DNA of 8,174 nucleotides, from contig DVLW01000135.1 in the NCBI GenBank assembly GCA_018715285.1, forward strand, positions 1 to 8,174. The letters are read 5' to 3'. The notes beneath the pieces were generated by a model. The model had not been told where the DNA came from. It worked only from the letters and a program-made list of their open reading frames with translations, and searched no databases. The stretch comes from Candidatus Faecivivens stercoripullorum (GTDB lineage: Bacteria > Bacillota > Clostridia > Oscillospirales > Ruminococcaceae). Below, piece after piece: positions 1-4,869 of this stretch. Each line of letters begins with the position of its first letter. Within the stretch, counting starts at the first letter, position 1. The position numbers and the translations under genes are program-made.

Positions 1-42
1 CTATCTGACGATTTGTATTTGCCGTCCTTAGATCAGGAGAGC

Positions 43-104
43 CCGAGAAACCTATCAAGGGGGTCTCGGTTGGGAAAGCTCTGCTCGATGCAGGGCTTTC
101 CCAA
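43..104. repeat. Two adjacent hairpins at the left edge
   Basis: The first hairpin pairs CCGAGA (43-48) with TCTCGG (64-69), with a small inner CCT/AGG stem. The second starts at the next base and pairs 70-84 with 90-104: fifteen pairs including one G-U, closed by the loop TCGAT. Neither strand has a T-run after the second stem (AAAATTG follows on +), so it is not a canonical intrinsic terminator. It may mark the 3' end of a gene or element lying left of the window. Confidence 0.55.
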
Positions 105-193
105 AATTGCGAGGACAGCACTTCCGATTACGCAGTCTGTGGAACTACGTGGGCCGGCACGGCACTGACAAATTTTCGACCTGTTCCCCTCTT

Positions 194-241
194 CAACTGT
201 CCGGTGGACAGTTGGAGACGGTAACCACTACCGTAACCACT
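194..241. repeat. Perfect 9-bp palindrome followed by a 12-bp tandem duplication
   Basis: CAACTGTCC (194-202) and GGACAGTTG (206-214) are perfect inverted arms around a 3-base centre. Immediately after, ACGGTAACCACT (218-229) is repeated as ACCGTAACCACT (230-241), matching 11 of 12 bases. The 7-mer GGACAGT in the right arm recurs at 244-250, 272-278 and 663-669. The function is unknown; a protein-binding site or a repeat fragment are both possible. Confidence 0.6.
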
Positions 242-285
242 GAGGACAGTATCACACCAGAACAATCCAATGGACAGTCGTACGA

Positions 286-349
286 CGGCGGAATGCTTCC
301 GCTGCCCTGATGCCAAAGTTCATTCACGCTCCCAATGCTCAGCAACCCA
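286..349 (+). repeat. Dispersed composite repeat, copy A
   Basis: The copy has two parts. The first is a 22-base hairpin segment (286-307; core GCGGAATGCTTCCGC) identical to 4569-4590. The second is a 42-base segment, 308-349, running from TGATGCC through CACGCTCC to GCTCAGCAACCCA, which matches 34 of 42 bases of 2296-2337. Similarity to copy C continues past 349 (TTCCCCGCTC, then ATTA-GATT-like sequence to about 383). The order hairpin, TGCC, CACGCTCC is the same as in the inverted copy at 4786-4861, so these are copies of one element. The flanking sequence gives no identifiable host gene for this copy. Confidence 0.75.
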
Positions 350-649
350 AGGTCACTTCCCCGCTCCAATATTAAGATTCTGTTCACCCGCTGCCCGTCT
401 GTTTGACCGACGCGGCAGAATACTTCCGATACCAGTTTAACACGGTGTCCGGCAAAATAAGGTCACTTTCGTGCCGATACAAAATCTGCAAGACTGGTAT
501 GCCGAATATATTCACATCTAAATCACCCGGCAATTTACTGCCGGTACACAAACCTAATGGTCATATCCATTTCCTGCCATTCATTTACCATTTACCTTTC
601 ACAATTCACTCAAAAATCGTCGTGTCGCCCACCAACTGGGGCGTGACTA

Positions 650-716
650 AACCGCCGGAAACGGACAGTGCAACGTTGGGGACGTTGATAAACGTTTGCA
701 CCATCTGCCGGCGGTT
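650..716. other. Nested inverted repeat, possible structured RNA element
   Basis: AACCGCCGG (650-658) pairs perfectly with CCGGCGGTT (708-716). Inside it, GTGCAACGTT (668-677) pairs with AACGTT-T-GCAC (691-701, one bulged T). This gives a long hairpin with an asymmetric internal loop (nine and six bases) and a 13-base apical loop. A smaller hairpin (624-647) precedes it and a terminator-like stem (746-778) follows. It does not match any riboswitch class I can recognise. The MATE promoter lies downstream, so this element is not in the leader of that transcript unless a further promoter exists upstream. Confidence 0.45.
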
Positions 717-745
717 CACGATTTACAATTCACAGCTTACAAATT

Positions 746-778
746 CCGGCGCTGCAGTAAAATTGCGGCGCCGGTTTT
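746..778 (+). terminator. Terminator-like hairpin just upstream of the MATE promoter
   Basis: CCGGCGCTGCA (746-756) pairs with TGCGGCGCCGG (764-774) in eleven pairs with one G-U and a 7-base loop, followed by TTTT (775-778) and GCTGTATT. The T-tract is short, so it may be a weak intrinsic terminator. It would insulate the transporter promoter at 840-868 from any upstream + transcription. Confidence 0.5.
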
Positions 779-814
779 GCTGTATTATGACGATATTTTA
801 AAGGAACTTGAGTC

Positions 815-833
815 AAATGTAAAAACATTTACA
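815..833. promoter_or_regulatory. Palindrome upstream of the MATE promoter, possible operator
   Basis: Two overlapping perfect palindromes are present: AAATGT-N4-ACATTT (815-830) and TGTAAA-N4-TTTACA (818-833). They end six bases before the -35 box. The position fits a regulator-binding site, for example for drug-responsive control of the transporter. No candidate regulator gene is adjacent and the site matches no consensus I can name with confidence. Confidence 0.4.
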
Positions 834-839
834 GGAAAA

Positions 840-868
840 TTGACGAACTTTTACAAAAGTGGTACAAT
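840..868 (+). promoter_or_regulatory. Sigma-A promoter of the MATE gene
   Basis: The -35 box is TTGACG (840-845), the spacer is 17 bases, and the -10 box is TACAAT (863-868) with an extended -10 TGG at 860-862. Transcription would begin near 875, giving a leader of about 40 bases. The ribosome binding site AAGGAAG lies at 901-907, seven bases before the ATG at 915. Confidence 0.8.
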
Positions 869-914
869 AAATATGATATAGATTACCCTCTTATTATAGA
901 AAGGAAGTATTACA

Positions 915-2309
915 ATGGCGCAATCCAGCGAACAGCAAAAGATTCAGCTATTTGAGCAAACCCCTGTCCCCAAAGCCGTCATGACCCTTGCAGTACCGAC
1001 GATTCTCAGTTCACTTGTCATGGTGTTATATAACCTTGCAGACACCTACTTTGTCGGGATGCTGAACGACCCTATCCAGAACGCAGGCGTAACACTGGCG
1101 GCACCGCTGCTGCTGGCGTTCAACGCAGTCAATAACCTGTTCGGTGTCGGCAGCTCGAGTATGATGAGCCGTGCGCTGGGACGAAAGGACTATGAGATGG
1201 TACGGAGAGGGTCGGCGTTTGGTTTTTACTGTGCGCTGGCCTTTTCCATCGCGTTTTCGATTGGATACACGGTATTCAGCGGCCCGATGCTGACGCTGCT
1301 GGGCGCGACCGAGGAAACTACGGCCGCAACAGCCGGATACTTATTCTGGACCGTCAGCCTTGGAGCGGCACCAGCGATTCTGAACGTCGTTATGGCGTAT
1401 CTTGTCCGCTCAGAAGGTGCGGCACTGCACGCGAGTATCGGAACGATGAGCGGATGTATTCTGAACATGGTACTGGACCCGTTCTTCGTTCTGCCATGGG
1501 GACTGAACATGGGCGCAGCGGGTGCTGGACTGGCGACGTTTATTTCCAACTGCGTTGCATGCCTGTACTTTTTCGTCCTGCTGTTTGTCAAGCGCGGGAA
1601 TACCTTTGTCAGCGTCAACCCCAGAAAATTCCGGTTTGACCGTCAGATTGCACTTGAAGTATTCCGTGTCGGTATCCCGGCGTCGATACAGAACCTGCTG
1701 AACGTCACCGGTATGACGATTCTGAACAACTTTACCGCTTCGTATGGTTCCGATGCGGTCGCCGCGATGGGTATTGCCCAGAAGCTTAACCAGATTCCGA
1801 TGCAGATTGCACTGGGCATGTCACAGGGTGTCATGCCGCTGTACAGTTACACCTATGCAAGCCAGAATTATACCCGTATGCGCAAGTCGGTACTGTTTAC
1901 AATACGAATCAGCCTGTCATTTGCGCTGGCGGTATCGGTAGGATACTTTATTTTTTCCGAGCAGCTGGTGCGGTTGTTTATGGACAATCCGGACATTGTC
2001 GCATATGGAAGCCGTTTCCTGCATGGAATGTGCCTTGGAATCGTATTTTTGTCGACCGACTTTACAGCGGTCGGTATCTTCCAGGCGACTGGTCAGGGCG
2101 AAAAGGCGTTTGTCTTTGCAATCCTGCGTAAGATTGTTCTGGAAATCCCGGCGCTGTTTATCCTCAACTGGCTGTTTGGCGTATACGGCCTTGCCTATGC
2201 TCAGCTGACCGCGGAAGTTGTACTGGCCGTTGCTGCCGTCATCGTCGTTGTACGGATGTTCCAGAAGCTCGAGCGGCGCAGTGCCTGCGCTCCCTTGATG
2301 CCGAAGTGA
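915..2309 (+). CDS. MATE-family multidrug/cation antiporter
   Basis: Encodes a 464-residue polytopic membrane protein of the multidrug and toxic compound extrusion family, closest in style to the MepA/NorM-like proteins of Firmicutes. Such proteins export cationic drugs or dyes in exchange for Na+ or H+ across the cytoplasmic membrane. The length fits the usual 440-470 residues and the hydrophobic profile fits twelve helices in two homologous halves (about 20-225 and 245-450). Typical family segments are the first helix (LVMVLYNLADTYFVG, about 34-48), LDPFFV with GAAGAGLAT (187-208), the second-half stretch GIAQKLNQIPMQIALGMSQG (286-305) and FQATGQGE (389-396). The ATG at 915 follows AAGGAAG at 901-907. 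It appears to be a single-gene transcription unit from the promoter at 840-868. The last codons and the TGA stop lie inside repeat copy B, so the short tail LMPK looks repeat-derived. The family is secure; the substrate cannot be read from the sequence. Confidence 0.93.
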   Translation: MAQSSEQQKIQLFEQTPVPKAVMTLAVPTILSSLVMVLYNLADTYFVGMLNDPIQNAGVTLAAPLLLAFNAVNNLFGVGSSSMMSRALGRKDYEMVRRGSAFGFYCALAFSIAFSIGYTVFSGPMLTLLGATEETTAATAGYLFWTVSLGAAPAILNVVMAYLVRSEGAALHASIGTMSGCILNMVLDPFFVLPWGLNMGAAGAGLATFISNCVACLYFFVLLFVKRGNTFVSVNPRKFRFDRQIALEVFRVGIPASIQNLLNVTGMTILNNFTASYGSDAVAAMGIAQKLNQIPMQIALGMSQGVMPLYSYTYASQNYTRMRKSVLFTIRISLSFALAVSVGYFIFSEQLVRLFMDNPDIVAYGSRFLHGMCLGIVFLSTDFTAVGIFQATGQGEKAFVFAILRKIVLEIPALFILNWLFGVYGLAYAQLTAEVVLAVAAVIVVVRMFQKLERRSACAPLMPK

Positions 2310-2351
2310 TACCACGCTCCAAGTGCTCAGCAACCCACGGCTTCGACCACG
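2296..2351 (+). repeat. Dispersed composite repeat, copy B, overlapping the MATE stop codon
   Basis: Positions 2296-2337 match copy A at 34 of 42 bases, including TGATGCC, CACGCTCC and an exact TGCTCAGCAACCCA. Positions 2306-2322 (GTGATACCACGCTCCAA) match the reverse complement of 4814-4830 over all 17 bases. CTTCGACCACG (2341-2351) matches the reverse complement of 4786-4796. The MATE stop codon (2307-2309) falls within the repeat. Confidence 0.75.
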
Positions 2352-2413
2352 GCCCGGTGTCCGGGCAGACTGTTTGCCGGGATTCATGCACGCCTCCAGT
2401 GCTCAGCAACCCA
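2352..2413 (+). repeat. Dispersed composite repeat, copy C, with GCCCGG hairpin
   Basis: A short perfect hairpin, GCCCGG (2352-2357) with CCGGGC (2361-2366), is followed by TTTGCC and then CACGCCTCCAGTGCTCAGCAACCCA split by small differences from copies A and B (core 2389-2413). Similarity to copy A continues to about 2453 (TTCCCCGCTC, then ATTA-GATT-like sequence). Copies B and C sit head to tail after the MATE gene. From 2454 to 2540 I see nothing further that I can name. Confidence 0.65.
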
Positions 2414-2540
2414 ACCCTGTTTCCCCGCTCGGCGGATTAGGATTGTACGTTCCGATTCCCGGCAGTACTTCTTACCTGTTACCTATTATTTACGGTAGCT
2501 CTGCTTTCACAGGAGTAAAGCCCTGTTTTCCCGAAAAAAT

Positions 2541-2631
2541 CTTGCGCAAGCAAACTTCACGTTTTGCGTCAGCAAAACTCTTCACTTGGCGTAAGCCAAA
2601 CTTCACTTTCTGCGCCAGCAGAAAACTTCAC
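2541..2631. repeat. Array of four tetraloop hairpins separated by ACTTCAC
   Basis: Four consecutive units each consist of a perfect stem, a four-base loop and a 7-base linker. Unit 1: stem TTGC/GCAA (2542-2553), loop GCAA. Unit 2: stem GTTTTGC/GCAAAAC (2561-2578), loop GTCA. Unit 3: stem TTGGC/GCCAA (2586-2599), loop GTAA. Unit 4: stem TTTCTGC/GCAGAAA (2607-2624), loop GCCA. The linkers are ACTTCAC (2554-2560), TCTTCAC (2579-2585), ACTTCAC (2600-2606) and ACTTCAC (2625-2631). Stems differ in sequence and length but stay fully paired, every loop is G-Y-M-A, and each stem closes with GC next to the loop. It abuts the terminator at 2633. I know of no named function. I have an impression, which I could not check, that similar arrays occur in other gut Clostridia. 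Confidence 0.85.
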
Positions 2632-2632
2632 G

Positions 2633-2669
2633 ATAAAAGGCGGTTCCCAATTCAGGAACCGCCTTTTAT
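2633..2669. terminator. Strong bidirectional intrinsic terminator
   Basis: A perfect 15-bp stem (2633-2647 with 2655-2669) has core GGCGGTTCC/GGAACCGCC, a 7-base loop, and A- and T-runs flanking the GC core so that it can work on both strands. On + it is the first good terminator after the MATE gene, about 320 bases downstream. On - it lies about 20 bases past the stop of the cell-wall-binding remnant, which is the classical position and suggests it belonged to that gene. Confidence 0.85.
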
Positions 2670-2688
2670 TATGGCCTGTTCAGTTTTT

Positions 2689-2847
2689 TTACTTAACCCA
2701 GACGCCAGCCGCATCCACGCGGTAGCCATCAGGAGTAATCGTATCGGTCAGCATTACGCCGTCATTGTCAACGTAGTAATACTCACCTTTCCATTCAATC
2801 CAGGAAGATTCAGCCATACAACCATAGCAGCCGACAACTTCTGAATA
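2689..2847 (-). pseudogene. C-terminal remnant of a cell-wall-binding repeat protein
   Basis: On the minus strand an open stretch from just after a TAA (2848-2850) to a stop at 2689-2691 translates with the hallmarks of a Gram-positive cell-wall/choline-binding-type repeat. It contains SSWIEWKGEYYYVDNDGVML, then TDTITPDGYRVDAAGVWVK and the stop. The aromatic WKGEYYY, the YYVDNDGVM turn and the TPDGYRVDAAGVWV ending are typical of the last repeat of such extracellular proteins. Only about 53 codons remain. An ATG exists at 2817, but no convincing ribosome binding site or secretion signal precedes it. The sequence upstream on that strand is the prfC promoter. I read it as the preserved 3' end of a deleted gene; a tiny expressed protein of 42 residues is less likely. 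Confidence 0.7.
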
Positions 2848-2874
2848 TTACACGCAAAATCGCGTAAAAACTGC

Positions 2875-2903
2875 TTGCTGGCAAATAGGAAGTATGCTAT
2901 AAT
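2875..2903 (+). promoter_or_regulatory. Sigma-A promoter of prfC
   Basis: The -35 box is TTGCTG (2875-2880), the spacer is 17 bases, and the -10 box is a perfect TATAAT (2898-2903) preceded by an extended -10 TGC (2895-2897). Transcription would begin near 2910, leaving a leader of about 45 bases before the TTG start. An imperfect palindrome (2848-2867) lies just upstream of the -35 box. Confidence 0.85.
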
Positions 2904-2943
2904 AAAAAGGTATGTGTAAATTCAAAACATTGCGATAGAATAT

Positions 2944-2949
2944 GGAGGA
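2944..2949 (+). promoter_or_regulatory. Ribosome binding site that fixes the prfC start at TTG 2957
   Basis: GGAGGA at 2944-2949 is a near-perfect Shine-Dalgarno sequence seven bases before TTG (2957-2959). The alternative ATG at 2942 overlaps this motif and has only weak purines before it. A start at TTG also gives an N-terminus, MASLREEIEKRRTFAIISHP, of about the length found in other RF3 proteins. Confidence 0.8.
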
Positions 2950-2956
2950 ATCAGCA

Positions 2957-4561
2957 TTGGCAAGCCTGCGTGAAGAAATAGAAAAGCGCCGCACATTTGC
3001 GATTATTTCCCACCCTGACGCCGGTAAAACGACGTTGACCGAAAAATTCCTGTTATACGGCGGAGCGATTCAGCTCGCCGGAGCAGTTAAAGGCAAGAAG
3101 AACGCGCGTGCTGCAACATCCGACTGGATGGAGATTGAGAAGCAGCGCGGAATCTCGGTCACCTCATCTGTCATGCAGTTCAACTTTGAGGGATACTGCA
3201 TCAACATTCTGGACACGCCCGGACACCAGGACTTTTCGGAGGACACCTACCGTACCCTGATGGCAGCGGACTCAGCGGTCATGGTCATCGACGCGGCAAA
3301 AGGCGTCGAAGCGCAGACCAGAAAGCTGTTCAAAGTCTGCGTCATGCGTGACATCCCGATTTTCACCTTTATCAACAAGATGGACCGTGAAGCCCGTGAC
3401 CCGTTTGATCTGCTGGACGAGATCGAGAAGGAGCTGGGTATTTCGACCTATCCTGTCAACTGGCCGATTGGCTGCGGTAAAGAGTTCAAAGGCGTATACG
3501 ACCGCCGCAAGAATGAGATCATCCACTTCACCGGTTCCGGCACTGCGAATGGTCAGAAAGACGTCAAAGGTGAAGAAATTGACCTGTCAGACGAGCGTCT
3601 GCGGGACGTTATCGGCGATTCGCTGTATGAGAAGCTGAATGAGGATATCGAACTTCTGGACGGTGCCGCCGAGGAATTTGACCTTGAGAAAATCCGTCAT
3701 GGCAAACTTTCGCCGGTATTTTTCGGTTCAGCGCTGACCAACTTTGGCGTAGAACCTTTCCTGCATGAGTTTTTGCAGATGACCACCTCTCCCCTGCCGC
3801 GTGCTTCCAAGTCTGGCACGGTTGACCCGTTTGACGAGCGTTTTTCGGCGTTTGTCTTCAAGATTCAGGCCAATATGAACAAGGCACACCGCGACCGAAT
3901 CGCATTCATGCGCATCTGCTCCGGACGGTTCGAGAAAGGCATGGAACTCTGCCACGTCCAGCAGAATAACAAGAAAATCAAACTCTCCCAGCCGCAGCAG
4001 CTGATGGCACAGGACCGCGAGATTATTGAAGAAGCGTATGCCGGAGACATTATCGGCGTATTTGACCCGGGTATCTTCTCGATTGGCGACACGGTTTGCA
4101 GTCCTGGGATGAAGGTCGAGTTTGAAGGCATCCCGACCTTTGCACCGGAGCACTTTGCACGTGTAACCCAGATCGACACGATGGGACGCAAGCAGTTTGT
4201 TAAAGGTATCAGCCAGATTGCGCAGGAAGGCGCGATTCAGATTTTCCAGGAGCCGGGACGCGGTATGGAAGAGGTTATTGTCGGCGTTGTCGGCGTACTG
4301 CAATTTGAGGTACTGCAATACCGTCTGAAGAACGAATATAATGTAGATATCCGGATGGACGGTCTGCCCTACCAGCTGATTCGCTGGGTTGAAAACGACG
4401 AGCCGGACTTTGACGTGACCAAGCTCTCACTCACCAGCGATACCAAGATTGTCCAGGATTTGAAGGGTCATACCCTGCTGCTGTTCTCGTCCCAGTGGAA
4501 CATCGGCTGGGCCGAGGAAAAGAACCCCAACCTCAGACTCTCCGACTTCTCCCGCAACTAA
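2957..4561 (+). CDS. prfC: Peptide chain release factor 3 (RF3), GTPase
   Basis: RF3 is a cytoplasmic translational GTPase that speeds the recycling of RF1 and RF2 from the ribosome after peptide release. From the TTG start the protein has 534 residues, close to the roughly 529 of the Escherichia coli protein. The GTPase motifs are all present: G1 HPDAGKTT (19-26), switch I RGISVTSSVMQF (64-75), G3 DTPGHQDF (86-93), G4 NKMD (140-143) and a G5-like GSAL after the G domain. The RF3-specific N-terminus EKRRTFAIISHPDAGKTT and the conserved segments WPIGCG and QFEVLQYRLKNEYNV separate it from EF-G and LepA. It is a single-gene unit with its own promoter at 2875-2903, and the downstream terminator is at 4718-4767. 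An ATG at 2942 would add five residues but overlaps the Shine-Dalgarno sequence. No frameshift or missing residue is evident. Confidence 0.96.
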   Translation: MASLREEIEKRRTFAIISHPDAGKTTLTEKFLLYGGAIQLAGAVKGKKNARAATSDWMEIEKQRGISVTSSVMQFNFEGYCINILDTPGHQDFSEDTYRTLMAADSAVMVIDAAKGVEAQTRKLFKVCVMRDIPIFTFINKMDREARDPFDLLDEIEKELGISTYPVNWPIGCGKEFKGVYDRRKNEIIHFTGSGTANGQKDVKGEEIDLSDERLRDVIGDSLYEKLNEDIELLDGAAEEFDLEKIRHGKLSPVFFGSALTNFGVEPFLHEFLQMTTSPLPRASKSGTVDPFDERFSAFVFKIQANMNKAHRDRIAFMRICSGRFEKGMELCHVQQNNKKIKLSQPQQLMAQDREIIEEAYAGDIIGVFDPGIFSIGDTVCSPGMKVEFEGIPTFAPEHFARVTQIDTMGRKQFVKGISQIAQEGAIQIFQEPGRGMEEVIVGVVGVLQFEVLQYRLKNEYNVDIRMDGLPYQLIRWVENDEPDFDVTKLSLTSDTKIVQDLKGHTLLLFSSQWNIGWAEEKNPNLRLSDFSRN

Positions 4562-4563
4562 GC

Positions 4564-4590
4564 GGCAGCGGCGGAATGCTTCCGCTGCCC
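4564..4590 (+). repeat. Dispersed composite repeat, copy E (hairpin module) after prfC
   Basis: Positions 4569-4590 are identical over 22 bases to 286-307. Two mutually exclusive hairpins are possible: GGCAGCGG (4564-4571) with CCGCTGCC (4582-4589), eight perfect pairs, or GCGGAA with TTCCGC around TGC. It starts three bases after the prfC stop. The following bases (about 4591-4630) resemble the rest of the element only loosely (CAGTT, TCGCTCC, GCAACC) and include a GCAACC/GGGTTGC mini-hairpin (4615-4630). No T-run follows, so it is not an ordinary terminator. From 4631 to 4717 I see nothing identifiable. Confidence 0.7.
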
Positions 4591-4717
4591 AGTTCGCGAT
4601 GGTCGCTCCTGCTTGCAACCTGCGGGTTGCTGCGATCCGCTCGATTGTGAATATAACAGCCTTTGCGAACGCGCCGGGTAGCGTGTCGCGCAATTGGGAT
4701 ATTTCTTATACAGAAGC

Positions 4718-4767
4718 AAATAAATACAGCCGGTTTCCAAACCCACGGAAACCGGCTGTATTTATTT
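4718..4767. terminator. Bidirectional terminator between convergent genes
   Basis: A 21-bp perfect stem (4718-4738 with 4747-4767) has GC-rich core CAGCCGGTTTCC/GGAAACCGGCTG, AT-rich outer parts and an 8-base loop. T-rich sequence follows on + (ATTTATTTTG) and on - (ATTTATTTGC). It lies between prfC on + and the DUF4097 gene on -, so it can end both converging transcripts. Confidence 0.92.
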
Positions 4768-4785
4768 TGAATCAATGTGTCAGAG

Positions 4786-4861
4786 CGTGGTCGAAGCGTT
4801 GGTTTGCCACCTTTTGGAGCGTGGTATCACATTGGCAAACTGGCAGCGGAAGCTTTCCGCC
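4786..4861 (-). repeat. Dispersed composite repeat, copy D (inverted) after the DUF4097 gene
   Basis: Read on the minus strand this copy has the full element order. The hairpin comes first (4861-4842, 19 of 20 bases like copies A and E), then TTTGCC, then GTGATACCACGCTCCAA (4830-4814, identical to copy B over 17 bases), a diverged AACC, and CTTCGACCACG (4796-4786, identical to copy B). It starts eight bases beyond the stop codon of the minus-strand DUF4097 gene and faces copy E across the terminator. Confidence 0.75.
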
Positions 4862-4869
4862 CGCTCAGC

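Larger units (their letters stand above)
1..839. other. Hairpin-dense non-coding region upstream of the MATE gene
   Basis: I find no convincing gene here. The open frames are short, lack good ribosome binding sites and have no recognisable protein character. The left edge is open in frame 1 until a stop at 167-169, but that translation looks non-coding. The region instead carries a series of inverted repeats: 43-69, 70-104, 194-214, the repeat hairpin at 286-306, 391-418 (nine pairs with one bulged C), 527-544 (CCGGCA/TGCCGG), 624-647, 650-716 and 746-774. Two tracts of T/C/A-rich low-complexity sequence (about 575-612 and 715-743) lie between them. It could be a structured RNA, decayed mobile DNA or a collection of intergenic repeats. 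Confidence 0.6.

Noticed and set aside
107..310. Plus-strand open frame of 67 codons
   Set aside because: It overlaps a palindrome, a tandem repeat and the repeat hairpin, and no clear Shine-Dalgarno sequence precedes the start.
403..801. Plus-strand open frame of 132 codons upstream of the MATE gene
   Set aside because: It crosses several hairpins, low-complexity tracts and a terminator-like stem, lacks a good ribosome binding site and has no recognisable protein features.
1..914. Known riboswitch (guanidine, SAM, T-box, glycine) before the MATE gene
   Set aside because: I looked for the conserved motifs of these classes and found none, and the MATE promoter lies downstream of the structured region.
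1917..2387. Minus-strand open frame across the MATE 3' end
   Set aside because: It is antisense to the transporter and repeat copy B; composition is not protein-like.
2541..2631. CRISPR array
   Set aside because: The constant part is only 7 bases and the variable parts are short self-complementary hairpins rather than spacers; no cas genes are present.
3728..4318. Minus-strand open frame of 196 codons inside prfC
   Set aside because: It is fully antisense to conserved RF3 sequence, has no recognisable domain and no ribosome binding site.
4564..4590. Hairpin after prfC as the prfC terminator
   Set aside because: There is no T-run after the stem and the same sequence recurs elsewhere as part of a dispersed repeat; the terminator at 4718-4767 is far better.
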